Below, one piece after another: positions 36,370 to 45,411 of a stretch of 64,000 nt of DNA. Under the pieces are notes generated by a model. That model searched no databases and was not told where the DNA came from. It worked only from the letters and a program-made list of their open reading frames with translations. Every line of letters starts with the position of its first letter. Position 1 is the first letter of the stretch. Where the stretch lies: assembly GCF_900128905.1 (NCBI RefSeq), contig NZ_FQTV01000001.1:360882-424881 (forward strand), given 5' to 3'. This stretch comes from Bacteroides luti. GTDB taxonomy: Bacteria > Bacteroidota > Bacteroidia > Bacteroidales > Bacteroidaceae. The position numbers and the translations under genes were made by a program.

Positions 36370-37641
36370 ATGAAAAAGAGAAATATAGCACTCTTAAGTC
36401 TTTTCCTTTTAAGCGGATTAACTATCTCCGCTCAGGAGGTTCTTACGCTGGAGCAATGTAAGAAGCTGGCTTTGGAGAACAATGTAAAAATCAAGAATGC
36501 CCGATTGGAACAAAGCGCTTCCAACGAAACAAAGAAAGAGGCATTTACAAACTACTTCCCCAGCATAAGTGCCACAGGAGAAGCGTTTAACGCCAATAAA
36601 GGAGTAATTTCTTTTGATTTTTCAGGAATGAATATGTCAATGCTAAAAAATGGAGTTGTTGGCGGAGTAACTGCTACACAACCTGTCTTTGTGGGCGGAA
36701 AAATCGTGAATGGAAACAAACTGGCTAAGCTTGGCACAGAGGTAAGCGGGTATCAGATGAAATTATCTGAAGATGAAGTCTCGGTTACTGCCGAACAGTA
36801 TTACTGGCAAATTGTTTCCCTGCAGGAGAAAATGAAAACCATTGAAATAGTAGAAAAGATGCTCAATAATCTTTATAAGGATGTTATAGCTGCATATAAT
36901 GCCGGAACCACTACTAAAAACGATGTACTGAAAGTTGAATTAAAACAAAATGAAATAGCCAGCAGTAAATTAAAACTGGAAAACGGTATTTCACTATCAA
37001 AGTTGGCTCTTTGCCAGTATATGGGTATTGCATCAAAAAATTTTGTAATGGATACTACCGAGTTCAAATCGTTGATTTCTCCATTAGAATATAAAGTAAA
37101 CCACGAAGAGGTATTGCATAACCGTACAGAATACAAGTTACTGGATAAGAATGTAGAGGCCAATCGTCTTCAAACAAAAATGAAAATTGGAGAATATATG
37201 CCTCAAGTAGCTGTTGGTGCAGGGTATATGTATAATTATTTAATGGATAAAAATAGCAGTTTCGGTATGCTCTATGCAACAGTTTCAGTGCCAATATCCG
37301 GATGGTGGGGCGGTTCTCACGCCATTAAAAAGCAGAAACTAAACGAAAAGATGGCAGAGAATACAAAGCAAAACTCAAGTGAACTGCTGATGATACAGAT
37401 GCAACAACTATGGAACGATTTGGAAGAGTCATACAAACAGGTACAACTTGCAGAAAAATCTGTTCAGTCGTCCACAGAAAACCTACGGTTAAACAATGAC
37501 TTCTACAAAGCCGGAACAGTAGCCCTGAAAGATTTGCTGGATGCCGAGACTCTTATGCAGCAAAGCCGCGATCAGAAAACAGAAGCAAGCGTTGATTACT
37601 TAGTCAGAAAAACCAAGTATCTGCAGGCAACCGGCAGATAA
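36370..37641 (+). CDS. TolC family outer-membrane efflux protein
   Basis: A 423-aa outer-membrane channel with signal peptide MKKRNIALLSLFLLSGLTISAQ and two repeats of the OEP domain: long helices rich in charged residues, TLEQCKKLALENNVKIKNARLEQS at the start and AEKSVQSSTENLRLNNDFYKAGT near the end, the latter being the conserved OEP helix. It completes the RND tripartite system. The 130-bp gap from the pump holds a hairpin and a repeat array, so its level may be set separately. Confidence 0.94.
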   Translation: MKKRNIALLSLFLLSGLTISAQEVLTLEQCKKLALENNVKIKNARLEQSASNETKKEAFTNYFPSISATGEAFNANKGVISFDFSGMNMSMLKNGVVGGVTATQPVFVGGKIVNGNKLAKLGTEVSGYQMKLSEDEVSVTAEQYYWQIVSLQEKMKTIEIVEKMLNNLYKDVIAAYNAGTTTKNDVLKVELKQNEIASSKLKLENGISLSKLALCQYMGIASKNFVMDTTEFKSLISPLEYKVNHEEVLHNRTEYKLLDKNVEANRLQTKMKIGEYMPQVAVGAGYMYNYLMDKNSSFGMLYATVSVPISGWWGGSHAIKKQKLNEKMAENTKQNSSELLMIQMQQLWNDLEESYKQVQLAEKSVQSSTENLRLNNDFYKAGTVALKDLLDAETLMQQSRDQKTEASVDYLVRKTKYLQATGR

Positions 37642-37824
37642 ATTGCTTTATGCTTCAACTTGAAGATATTGTTTGCTAAAGAATACAAAGATCGACTTTT
37701 ATAATTTGAATGAGAGTACCTAAAGATAATTAAGGTGCTCTCATTTTTATTTATTGTATGGTTTAGACTGAAAAATAAATCTTTCTTCATTTTTTAAAAT
37801 GAGCAATATTTTTTAGACAGCTTA

Positions 37825-37860
37825 TTTGTTTTATTTAAAACTGTTCGTATATTTGCGAAC
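37825..37860 (+). promoter_or_regulatory. ars promoter with ArsR operator over the -7 box
   Basis: TTTG (37825-37828) and TATATTTG (37848-37855) with a 19-bp spacer form a near-ideal promoter. The -7 box lies inside GTTCGTATATTTGCGAAC (37843-37860), an inverted repeat with GTTCG/CGAAC arms, the expected ArsR operator form. The arsR ATG is only 10 nt beyond the -7 box. Confidence 0.85.
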
Positions 37861-37865
37861 AATAT

Positions 37866-38192
37866 ATGGAAAAAGTTAAAGAATATACAGCAGAACAAGA
37901 ACAGATTGCCCGTTTTGCCAAAGCAATGGGACATCCGGCACGAATAGCGATACTCGATTTTCTTGCATCGCAGGATAGTTGTTTCTTTGGAGATATTCAC
38001 GATGAATTGCCTATTGCAAAAGCAACCGTGTCTCAGCACCTGAAAGAACTTAAAGATGCCGGACTTATTCAAGGTGAAATTGAAGCTCCTAAAGTAAGAT
38101 ACTGCATTGATAAAGAGAACTGGGCTAAGGCTCAAAAGCTTTTGGGAGACTTCTTTAATAAGAAAGATATAAAGAAAAACTGTTGCGGATAA
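37866..38192 (+). CDS. arsR: ArsR family metalloregulator
   Basis: A 108-aa winged-helix repressor. MGHPARIAILDFLASQ (residues 21-36) and the recognition helix AKATVSQHLKELKDAGLI (51-68) are typical ArsR/SmtB. The E. coli-type CVC metal site is absent; cysteines are C39 (DSCFFGD), C80 (RYCID) and a C-terminal pair C106-C107, which may form a different As(III) site. It is first in an eight-gene arsenic island and sits under an autoregulatory operator. Release from DNA on arsenite binding would induce the operon. Confidence 0.93.
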   Translation: MEKVKEYTAEQEQIARFAKAMGHPARIAILDFLASQDSCFFGDIHDELPIAKATVSQHLKELKDAGLIQGEIEAPKVRYCIDKENWAKAQKLLGDFFNKKDIKKNCCG

Positions 38193-38211
38193 TATTTTTT
38201 TGCGCACATTG

Positions 38212-38227
38212 TTCGTTGATTTACGAA
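38212..38227. promoter_or_regulatory. Second ArsR-type operator, between arsR and arsE-like genes
   Basis: TTCGTTGATTTACGAA has TTCGT/ACGAA arms with 6-bp spacing, closely matching the operator at 37843-37860 (shared form TTCGTNNATTTRCGAA). It lies 31 nt before the arsE-like ATG, so the downstream genes may also have their own arsenic-controlled promoter, though no good -7 box is seen. Confidence 0.7.
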
Positions 38228-38257
38228 TTATAATTAATCATTAAATAAATAATTAAT

Positions 38258-38491
38258 ATGGAAATTAAAATTCTTGGTTCAGGTTGTTCTAAATGCAAAA
38301 CACTTGAAAAACTAACACGCGAAGTTGTTGAACAAAACGGTATCGATGCTTCAATCTCTAAGGTTGAAGATATTGTAGAAATTATGAAATTCGGAGTTAT
38401 GGCAACACCCGCTTTGGTGGTCGATGGCAATGTTATGATCAAAGGACGCGTCCCTTCTTCTCAAGAAATCAAAGAAGTATTAACAAAGTAA
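38258..38491 (+). CDS. arsE: Small thioredoxin-like protein (ArsE-like)
   Basis: A 77-aa redox protein of the minimal thioredoxin fold with active-site C-S-K-C at residues 10-13 and the cis-proline loop GVMATPALVVDG (residues 47-58). This is the family (redox-active disulfide protein 2) found as ArsE with ArsF and ArsG in arsenic islands, where ArsE and ArsF together have been linked to reduction of nitro-aromatic arsenicals. The symbol rests on family and context. It may alternatively recycle ArsC or ArsF disulfides. Confidence 0.75.
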   Translation: MEIKILGSGCSKCKTLEKLTREVVEQNGIDASISKVEDIVEIMKFGVMATPALVVDGNVMIKGRVPSSQEIKEVLTK

Positions 38492-38503
38492 AAGCAGACA
38501 GCA

Positions 38504-38935
38504 ATGAAACGTATAATGATGATGGGCTTCGCAATGTTGATGATATTGGGAAGCTTTGTTTGTAATGCACAGAATAATAAAAAGACAGCGGCAACAAAGA
38601 CAGCGGCACAGAAAATCGAAGTCTATTACTTTCATTTCACCCGCCGATGCCCTACTTGTATGGCCGTAGAGTCTGAATCTAAAAAAGATCTTACTATTCT
38701 GTATCCGGAACAATTCAAGAAAGGGATGATTACTTTCAAGAGCATCAATCTTGATGAAAAGAGTAGTGAATCTATTGCAGAGAAATGTCAGGCTTCCGGC
38801 CAGAGTCTTTTGGTTATCAGCGGTAAAAAAAGAACAGACCTCACATCTGAAGGATTTATGTATGCCCGCAACACTCCCGACAAGTTAAAACAAAAAATAA
38901 AATCAACCATTGACCCTCTGTTGGGTTCTAAATAA
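38504..38935 (+). CDS. arsF: ArsF-like thiol protein, exported
   Basis: A 143-aa protein with an N-terminal signal peptide (MLMILGSFVCNAQ, ending near residue 24) and a thioredoxin-like domain with CPTC (HFTRRCPTCMAVE, near residue 50). It belongs to the family called ArsF, a subunit of the nitrophenyl-arsenical nitroreductase, by sequence and position between arsE- and arsG-like genes (12-nt and 9-nt gaps). A second Cys lies in AEKCQASGQ. The reaction is known only from relatives. Confidence 0.72.
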   Translation: MKRIMMMGFAMLMILGSFVCNAQNNKKTAATKTAAQKIEVYYFHFTRRCPTCMAVESESKKDLTILYPEQFKKGMITFKSINLDEKSSESIAEKCQASGQSLLVISGKKRTDLTSEGFMYARNTPDKLKQKIKSTIDPLLGSK

Positions 38936-38944
38936 GTTATTAAG

Positions 38945-39646
38945 ATGGAGTTCCTTCAAAGTATTCTCGATAACTCGCAGTACTCCTTTCTTACAGCAAT
39001 CATACTGGGACTGATGACCGCCATCAGCCCCTGCCCTCTTGCCACTAATATAACAGCTATAGGTTTTATCAGCAAGGATATAGAGAACAGTAAAAAGGTC
39101 TTTCTTAACGGACTTATCTACACCCTTGGAAGAGCAGTAAGCTATACGCTTCTTGCGGTAGTGCTTTATCTGGGAGCTAATCAGATGAACGTATCCATGA
39201 TCTTTCAGGGATGGGGCGAAAAGGTTCTCGGACCATTACTCATTATCATCGGACTGTTTATGCTCGGCATAATAAAGATCAATTTCCCCGGATTCTCCAG
39301 ATTGACCGAAAAGATTGGAGAAAAGAACAAAGGAAGTTACTTGAGTTCACTCTTATTGGGAATGATCTTTGCTTTGGCATTCTGCCCATATAGCGGAGTA
39401 CTTTACTTCGCCATGCTTATTCCTATAACTATTACCAGTGCAAGCGGATTGTATCTGCCAGTGTTGTTTGCCATTGCCACCGGACTTCCGGTTATCATTT
39501 TTGCGTGGCTGCTGGCATTTGCTGTGGGCAATGTAGGTAAACTGTATAATAGGATAAAGGTTTTTGAACTTTGGTTCAGGCGTGTTATTGCCGTTACATT
39601 TATTCTTGCAGGTTTTTACTATGCAACTATTTACTTCCTTAACTAG
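38945..39646 (+). CDS. arsG: ArsG-like CcdA-type membrane permease
   Basis: A 233-aa polytopic membrane protein with about six helices of the CcdA/DsbD transmembrane superfamily. Conserved Cys-Pro pairs occur in helix 1 (TAISPCPLATNI) and helix 4 (ALAFCPYSGVLYF). In arsenic islands this family is ArsG, assigned as an efflux permease for trivalent aminoaromatic arsenicals. The ars neighbourhood argues against a cytochrome c maturation role. A thiol-relay function feeding ArsF across the membrane is also possible. Confidence 0.75.
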   Translation: MEFLQSILDNSQYSFLTAIILGLMTAISPCPLATNITAIGFISKDIENSKKVFLNGLIYTLGRAVSYTLLAVVLYLGANQMNVSMIFQGWGEKVLGPLLIIIGLFMLGIIKINFPGFSRLTEKIGEKNKGSYLSSLLLGMIFALAFCPYSGVLYFAMLIPITITSASGLYLPVLFAIATGLPVIIFAWLLAFAVGNVGKLYNRIKVFELWFRRVIAVTFILAGFYYATIYFLN

Positions 39647-39657
39647 AAAACAGAAAT

Positions 39658-40719
39658 ATGAAACAGAACATTTTAAGTAGTATTTCAACAGAAATAATCA
39701 AAATGAATCGCAAAAATCTGATTGGTCTTATTGCTATTCTGCCAATGTGGTACCTAATATACCATTACCTTCAACCAATCAGCGACTGGATTGTTGATTC
39801 TGTTATAGGAATGCAGAAAGGCGATCACCTCACGGAAGCCATACGGTTCTTTATTTTTGAAGTTCCTAAGGTGCTGATGTTGCTTGCGCTGATAATCTTT
39901 ATCGTAGGCATTATCCGTACTTACTTTTCAGCAGATCGCACCCGGAAGATGCTCGAAGGTAAATCTACTTTTGCCGGAAATGTACTTGCTTCCATGCTGG
40001 GTATTGTTACTCCTTTCTGTTCATGTTCTGCCATTCCGTTATTTCTTGGATTTGTAGAATCTGGAGTGCCATTAGGCGTTACTTTCTCATTTCTTATTGC
40101 CGCACCCATGATTAATGAAGTTGCTGTAATTCTGCTGCTGGGTTTGTTTGGTTGGAAAACAGCTCTGATATATGTGATCACCGGACTTATTATAGCCATC
40201 ACAGCCGGATGGATTATCGGCAAACTAAAACTAGAACATTGGGTGCAGGATTGGGTTTATCAAACTCAAATGGGTAACACCGGAGATGAGGAGAATGGTC
40301 TTACTTTCTCTGACCGCATCCGTTTTGGATTTGATTCTGTGAAAGAGATTGTTGGAAAAGTCTGGATCTATGTTGTCGTTGGAATTGCGGTAGGTGCAGG
40401 AGCTCATGGCTATGTACCCGAAGATTTTATGGTTTCACTAATGGGTAAATCAGCCTGGTTCAGCGTTCCTTTGTCAGTCCTTATTGGAGTGCCTCTTTAT
40501 TCGAATGCTGCAGGTATTATTCCTATTGTATCTGTTCTCATTGAAAAAGGAGCTGCACTGGGCACCTCACTGGCATTTATGATGGCTGTTGTAGGTCTTT
40601 CACTACCAGAAATGATTATTCTTAAAAAAGTACTGAAGTTGCCGCTGATACTTACATTTGTAGGAGTTGTAGCTACAGGAATAATGATTGTAGGATATTT
40701 GTTTAATCTGATATTTTAA
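39658..40719 (+). CDS. arsP: Organoarsenical permease ArsP (SO_0444/DUF318 family)
   Basis: A 353-aa permease with eight or more predicted helices. The TPFCSCSAIPLFLGF motif near residue 120 is the hallmark, its cysteines being implicated in binding trivalent organoarsenicals; NEVAVILLLGLFGW and GVPLYSNAAGIIPI (near residue 280) are further conserved segments. ArsP of Campylobacter exports methylarsenite and trivalent roxarsone. Members of the wider family may move Cu or Zn, but the operon favours arsenicals. A downstream ATG at residue 16 is possible. Confidence 0.85.
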   Translation: MKQNILSSISTEIIKMNRKNLIGLIAILPMWYLIYHYLQPISDWIVDSVIGMQKGDHLTEAIRFFIFEVPKVLMLLALIIFIVGIIRTYFSADRTRKMLEGKSTFAGNVLASMLGIVTPFCSCSAIPLFLGFVESGVPLGVTFSFLIAAPMINEVAVILLLGLFGWKTALIYVITGLIIAITAGWIIGKLKLEHWVQDWVYQTQMGNTGDEENGLTFSDRIRFGFDSVKEIVGKVWIYVVVGIAVGAGAHGYVPEDFMVSLMGKSAWFSVPLSVLIGVPLYSNAAGIIPIVSVLIEKGAALGTSLAFMMAVVGLSLPEMIILKKVLKLPLILTFVGVVATGIMIVGYLFNLIF

Positions 40720-40725
40720 ACGTTT

Positions 40726-41142
40726 ATGAAAATATTAATTCTTTGTACCGGCAACAGTTGCCGTAGTCAGATGGCTCACGGATGGCTTCAGTCATTCGAT
40801 AAATCGCTGGAAGTACATTCTGCCGGAACAGAACCGGCACCAAGAGTAAATTCAAAAGCAGTCAAAGTAATGGCCGAAGCCGGTATTGACATCAGCAACC
40901 ATTACCCTAAAAATGTGGATCGCTACCTGAATGAAGAATGGGATTATGTAATCACTGTATGTGGAGGAGCTAATGAAAGCTGCCCAACATTTTCAGGGAA
41001 AGTAAATCACAGAATCCATATCGGGTTTGATGATCCCTCACATGCCACAGGAACTGATGAATTTATATGGAGTGAATTTATCCGTGTGCGTGATGAGATT
41101 AAAAGAGGTTTTTATCAGTTTTATATCAACGAGATTTATTGA
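40726..41142 (+). CDS. arsC: Arsenate reductase, thioredoxin-coupled (LMW-PTP type)
   Basis: A 138-aa reductase turning arsenate into arsenite for export. The phosphatase loop CTGNSCR (residues 7-13) holds the nucleophile C7. C12, C79 and C86 (ITVCGGANESCP) are spaced exactly as the catalytic cysteine relay of staphylococcal pI258 ArsC (10, 15, 82, 89), with the usual Asp in FDDPSHATG. It therefore needs thioredoxin, possibly the small thioredoxin-like protein upstream. Confidence 0.95.
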   Translation: MKILILCTGNSCRSQMAHGWLQSFDKSLEVHSAGTEPAPRVNSKAVKVMAEAGIDISNHYPKNVDRYLNEEWDYVITVCGGANESCPTFSGKVNHRIHIGFDDPSHATGTDEFIWSEFIRVRDEIKRGFYQFYINEIY

Positions 41143-41157
41143 ATTCAAGTTTCTAAT

Positions 41158-42201
41158 ATGAAAACAAGACTTAAGTTTCTTGACCGATACCTTACGCTGT
41201 GGATATTCCTTGCGATGTTCATCGGAGTATTCATAGGATATATCAATCCCGGAATCACAGATTTCTGGCAACGGTTTGAATCGGGAACCACCAATATACC
41301 TTTAGCCATCGGTCTCATTGTTATGATGTATCCACCATTGGCCAAAGTTAAATACGAAGAACTAGGCAAAGTATTTTCTAACAGGAAAATACTTTCCATA
41401 TCATTATTGCTTAACTGGATAGTAGGCCCCGTATTAATGTTTATTCTGGGAATAATCTTTCTTCAAAACTATCCCGAATACATGTACGGTATCATAATGA
41501 TTGGTCTTGCACGTTGCATAGCAATGGTGCTGGTATGGAACCATTTGGCAAAAGGAAGTTCGGAATATGCAGCAGGACTAGTGGCACTTAACAGTATATT
41601 CCAGGTTTTATTCTTCTCGTTCTATGCCTATATCTTCATTGCAGTACTTCCAGGATGGTTTGGTTTACCAACCACAAATGCCGTTGAGAACATCACAATT
41701 GGAGAAATTGCTCATAGCGTTTTCATCTATCTTGGAATACCATTTATAGCCGGATTCCTCTCCAGATATATTCTTATCCGTGCAAAAAGCGAACAATGGT
41801 ACTATACCAAATTTATTCCCAGAATAAGTCCGCTAACGCTAATAGCTCTACTGTTTACCATTATCGTTATGTTCTCATATAAAGGTGAATATATCGTTAA
41901 GCTACCTTTCGATGTATTGCTCATAGCTCTGCCATTGATGGCTTACTTTGCAATAATGTTCTTTTTCTCATTCTGGATCACAAAAAAATCGGGAGCTGAT
42001 TATGAGAAAACAACGTCGGTAGCCTTCACAGCCACAGGTAATAACTTCGAACTTGCTATAGCAGTAGCCATCGCCATATTTGGTATCAATTCAGGAGTAG
42101 CCTTCGCTGCGGTTATTGGTCCACTTATTGAAGTACCCGTTCTAATTCTTCTTGTTAAGTTTGCATTAAGGCAAGAGAGCAAAATGAAAAGCAATAAATA
42201 A
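41158..42201 (+). CDS. acr3: Arsenite efflux transporter, ACR3 family
   Basis: A 347-aa membrane transporter with about ten helices. The conserved Cys in [18 protein letters not shown] (near residue 120), the [18 protein letters not shown] segment and the [17 protein letters not shown] motif near the end are diagnostic of ACR3, which exports As(OH)3 using the proton gradient. It receives arsenite from ArsC. Begins 15 nt after arsC. Confidence 0.95.
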   Translation: MKTRLKFLDRYLTLWIFLAMFIGVFIGYINPGITDFWQRFESGTTNIPLAIGLIVMMYPPLAKVKYEELGKVFSNRKILSISLLLNWIVGPVLMFILGIIFLQNYPEYMYGIIMIGLARCIAMVLVWNHLAKGSSEYAAGLVALNSIFQVLFFSFYAYIFIAVLPGWFGLPTTNAVENITIGEIAHSVFIYLGIPFIAGFLSRYILIRAKSEQWYYTKFIPRISPLTLIALLFTIIVMFSYKGEYIVKLPFDVLLIALPLMAYFAIMFFFSFWITKKSGADYEKTTSVAFTATGNNFELAIAVAIAIFGINSGVAFAAVIGPLIEVPVLILLVKFALRQESKMKSNK

Positions 42202-42229
42202 AGCACTACTTAAATACATATATAGATCT

Positions 42230-42730
42230 ATGAACGAAATTAAAATTGAAACCATGACAGAAAAATCATGGACCGATGTAGCCCGTATATATGAATCGGG
42301 CATTGCAACAAAAAATGCAACATTCCAAACAGAAGCTCCCGATTGGGATTCCTGGGACAAGGCACACAGACAAGACTGTCGACTCGTAGCAACCATCGAT
42401 GGCAAAATAGTAGGCTGGACAGCATTGTCAAATGTATCAAGCAGGTGTGTATATGCAGGAGTGGCTGAGGTTAGTGTCTATGTTGATTCAGCCTTCAGAG
42501 GCAAAGGTATCGGTAATAAATTAATGGAAGTACTGATACAGGAATCAGAAGCAAATGGCATTTGGACCCTTCAAGCAGGAATCTTTCCCGAGAATACAAG
42601 TAGCTTGAAATTACACCATAACCACGGATTCAGAACTATAGGAATCAAAGAACGACTGGGCAAGATGGACAATAAATGGCGCGATGTTGCCCAACTAGAA
42701 AGACGTAGTAAAATCGTTGGAATTGATTAA
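42230..42730 (+). CDS. arsN1: GNAT acetyltransferase, ArsN1/phosphinothricin acetyltransferase family
   Basis: A 166-aa acetyltransferase. The acetyl-CoA loop is AFRGKGIGNKL near residue 90, and VSSRCVYAGVAEVSVYV and GIWTLQAGIFPENTSS are hallmarks of the phosphinothricin/ArsN1 group. ArsN1 proteins in ars operons acetylate the alpha-amine of the arsenic antibiotic arsinothricin. Position as last gene of this island supports that reading; phosphinothricin or methionine sulfone activity is an alternative. Confidence 0.82.
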   Translation: MNEIKIETMTEKSWTDVARIYESGIATKNATFQTEAPDWDSWDKAHRQDCRLVATIDGKIVGWTALSNVSSRCVYAGVAEVSVYVDSAFRGKGIGNKLMEVLIQESEANGIWTLQAGIFPENTSSLKLHHNHGFRTIGIKERLGKMDNKWRDVAQLERRSKIVGID

Positions 42731-42732
42731 GC

Positions 42733-42831
42733 GCTAGACTGCTAGATTACTGCTAGATCAAATTATATTAATCTAGCAGATCTATCTTATTTATTTATAG
42801 CGAGTTAAACAGCAAGTGCTAGATTGCTAGA
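42733..42831. repeat. Cluster of GCTAGA repeats
   Basis: GCTAGA occurs at 42733, 42741, 42752, 42818 and 42826 and inverted (TCTAGC) at 42772. The copies at 42750-42758 and 42771-42779 form a perfect CTGCTAGAT/ATCTAGCAG hairpin that could end arsN1 transcription. Six CTAG tetramers in about 100 bp is unusual for bacterial DNA. Confidence 0.7.
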
Positions 42832-42880
42832 TCAATTTTGGATTTTAATATTATGAGATAGAGATTTTATTTAAAACAGA

Positions 42881-42907
42881 AAAGGCTAGGTTGATAACCT
42901 AGCCTTT
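42881..42907. terminator. Terminator between arsN1 and atpG
   Basis: AAAGGCTAGGTT pairs with AACCTAGCCTTT around a 3-nt loop; T runs on the plus strand and a T-rich stretch on the minus strand make it bidirectional. Confidence 0.88.
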
Positions 42908-42930
42908 TTCTATAAAGTTTATCTAAATAT

Positions 42931-43806
42931 CTATTTCATTGTACCACCGATAATATCAAGCAATTCGTTTGTAATGGCCTGCTGACGGGATTTGTTATAT
43001 AACACCGTCAAATCCTGAATCAGATCATTCGCATTATCTGTAGCAATCTGCATTGCCATTGTTCGCGCCGCATGCTCCGATGTATTTGAATCAAGTAATG
43101 CAGTATACATTCTTAAACCAAGAACCTGCGGTACCAAAGTTTTAAGCAAATCAGCTTTTGAAGGTTCAAATATATAATCCAACGCCCAATTATGATCTAC
43201 AGGAGCTTCTTCAGGTTCCGGCAAACTTACAGGAAGATAATCCTCACGGGTAAGTATTTGTGAAGCTGTATTTTTAAAGTGATGATAAAGCAATTCTACT
43301 TTATCAATTTCCTTATCAGCATACATCTTCATCAGTTTATTAGCCAAATCAGAAGTTCCCTGGTAAGATGGTTTATCTGCAACTTCCAAAAGCACATCCT
43401 GTATATTCAGTCCTTCATTTTTGGCTGCATGAGCTATTTTCTTACCTATAGCAAAAATCAGAACATTTTCCTTGCCAATCTGAGATGCATATCCATCAAC
43501 CATCAGGTTTAACTGACGGGCAACATTTGCATTGTATGCCCCGCAAAGAGATGAATTGGACGAGAACGCAACAATTGCCACCCGTTTTACCGGGCGCACT
43601 TCCATATAAGGTGATCGAATATCGGCTTCATTTGAGAGGAAAGCCGTTAGCATGGCATGCAGCTTCGTCTCGTAAGGAAGCATATTCGAAATTGAACTCT
43701 GCGCACGGTGCAACTTAGCAGAAGCTACCATTTTCATGGCAGACGTAATTTTTCTGGTACTGTTTACCGACGCTATTCTTCCTTTTACTTCTTTTAGTGA
43801 TGCCAT
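42931..43806 (-). CDS. atpG: ATP synthase gamma subunit
   Basis: A 291-aa central-stalk subunit. The N-terminal coiled-coil helix (LKEVKGRIASVNSTRKITSAMKMVA) and the matching C-terminal helix (ASEHAARTMAMQIATDNANDLI ... YNKSRQQAITNELLDIIGG) are diagnostic. It couples proton-driven rotation to catalysis in alpha3beta3. Last gene of the atp operon, 8 nt after atpA, followed by a strong terminator. Confidence 0.97.
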   Translation of the reverse strand: MASLKEVKGRIASVNSTRKITSAMKMVASAKLHRAQSSISNMLPYETKLHAMLTAFLSNEADIRSPYMEVRPVKRVAIVAFSSNSSLCGAYNANVARQLNLMVDGYASQIGKENVLIFAIGKKIAHAAKNEGLNIQDVLLEVADKPSYQGTSDLANKLMKMYADKEIDKVELLYHHFKNTASQILTREDYLPVSLPEPEEAPVDHNWALDYIFEPSKADLLKTLVPQVLGLRMYTALLDSNTSEHAARTMAMQIATDNANDLIQDLTVLYNKSRQQAITNELLDIIGGTMK

Positions 43807-43814
43807 ATTTCCTC

Positions 43815-45401
43815 CTATTTACTATAGACCTTCGCAATAGATTCTGCAACTTTTTCTATAATTGCAGATACTTCATCGTTGATAATACCTTTTTTCAGTA
43901 CATCAAGCACATCTTCCTGGTGATTGTTCTGAAGATCTAATAAGAAATTCTTCTCAAACTCATGAACTTTATCCAGTTTAACAGACTTAAGCAAACCGTG
44001 TGTACCACAATACAAGATTGCAATTTGTTGCTCAACCGGCATTGGAGTGTACTGAGGCTGAACCAGTAATCGGGTATTCTTCTGACCTTTATTGATAGTC
44101 AAAGCGGTTACAGGGTCCATATCTCCACCAAATTTGGTAAATGCTTCCAGTTCGCGGAACTGAGCCTGGTCAATTTTCAATGTACCGGCAACTTTCTTCA
44201 TTGCCTTGATCTGCGCATTACCACCAACACGAGATACAGAAATACCTACATTGATAGCCGGACGGTTACCTTGATTGAACAAGTCTGTATCAAGGAATAT
44301 CTGACCATCTGTAATAGAAATTACGTTGGTTGGGATATATGCAGCAACGTCACCAGCCTGAGTTTCAATAATTGGAAGAGCAGTTAAGGAACCACCACCT
44401 TTTACTTTACCTTTCATACTTTCAGGAAGGTCATTCATCTGACTAGCAACTTCCTGCTGATTGATAATCTTAGCAGAACGTTCCAGCAAACGAGAGTGCA
44501 AATAGAAGATATCACCAGGATATGCTTCACGTCCGGAAGGACGCTTAAGAATCAAAGATACCTCACGATATGCAACTGCCTGTTTAGACAAGTCATCATA
44601 TACTACCAATGCATGGCGTCCGCTATCACGGAAATACTCACCGATAGCAGCACCTGCAAACGGTGCAAAATATTGTAAAGCGGCAGGATCGGATGCTGTT
44701 GCAGATACTACAATAGTATAGTCCAGCGCACCTTTTTCTTTCAGTGTATTTACGATAGTAGCAACAGTAGATCCCTTCTGTCCTATGGCAACATAGATAC
44801 AATATACAGGGTCTCCGGCTTCAAAATTACTTCTTTGGTTGATAATAGTATCAATCGCAATAGAGGTCTTACCAGTCTGACGGTCGCCAATGATTAACTC
44901 ACGTTGGCCGCGACCGATAGGAATCATAGCATCAACAGCTTTCAAACCTGTTTGCAAAGGTTGATTTACAGGCTGACGGAAAATTACCCCCGGAGCTTTA
45001 CGTTCCAATGGCATTTCAAACCGTTCACCAGCAATATCTCCTTTTCCGTCAAGCGGTTCTCCCAGAGGATTGATTACACGTCCCAGCATTCCTTCACCAA
45101 CATTGATTGAAGCAATTCTTCCGGTACGTTTTACTATATATCCTTCTTTAATCTGATCAGTAGGACCAAGTAACACAGCACCTACATTATCTTCCTCGAG
45201 GTTCATTACAACAGCTTTAATACCATTGTCGAACTCCAGCAGCTCGTTAGCTTCAGCATTCCTCAGACCATAAATGCGGACTACACCGTCACTTACTTGA
45301 AGTACTGTCCCCACTTCATCGAACTGAAGGCTGGTATCAATTCCTTCAAGTTGCATACGCAACACTTCGGAAACTTCACTTGCTTTTATATTTTCGGACA
45401 T
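43815..45401 (-). CDS. atpA: ATP synthase alpha subunit
   Basis: A 528-aa F1 subunit with non-catalytic nucleotide sites. Walker A is [11 protein letters not shown] near residue 170, and the [13 protein letters not shown] and [14 protein letters not shown] segments contain the conserved signature and Arg finger region. Normal length. It lies 10 nt after atpH. Confidence 0.98.
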   Translation of the reverse strand: MSENIKASEVSEVLRMQLEGIDTSLQFDEVGTVLQVSDGVVRIYGLRNAEANELLEFDNGIKAVVMNLEEDNVGAVLLGPTDQIKEGYIVKRTGRIASINVGEGMLGRVINPLGEPLDGKGDIAGERFEMPLERKAPGVIFRQPVNQPLQTGLKAVDAMIPIGRGQRELIIGDRQTGKTSIAIDTIINQRSNFEAGDPVYCIYVAIGQKGSTVATIVNTLKEKGALDYTIVVSATASDPAALQYFAPFAGAAIGEYFRDSGRHALVVYDDLSKQAVAYREVSLILKRPSGREAYPGDIFYLHSRLLERSAKIINQQEVASQMNDLPESMKGKVKGGGSLTALPIIETQAGDVAAYIPTNVISITDGQIFLDTDLFNQGNRPAINVGISVSRVGGNAQIKAMKKVAGTLKIDQAQFRELEAFTKFGGDMDPVTALTINKGQKNTRLLVQPQYTPMPVEQQIAILYCGTHGLLKSVKLDKVHEFEKNFLLDLQNNHQEDVLDVLKKGIINDEVSAIIEKVAESIAKVYSK

Positions 45402-45411
45402 AATTCTTTAT

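Noticed and set aside
37794..38207. Antisense ORF of 137 aa covering arsR
   Set aside because: It covers arsR, its promoter and operator; the arsR frame carries clear family motifs.
38945..39646. Cytochrome c biogenesis protein CcdA
   Set aside because: The fold is similar, but the position between arsF-like and arsP genes favours the ArsG assignment.
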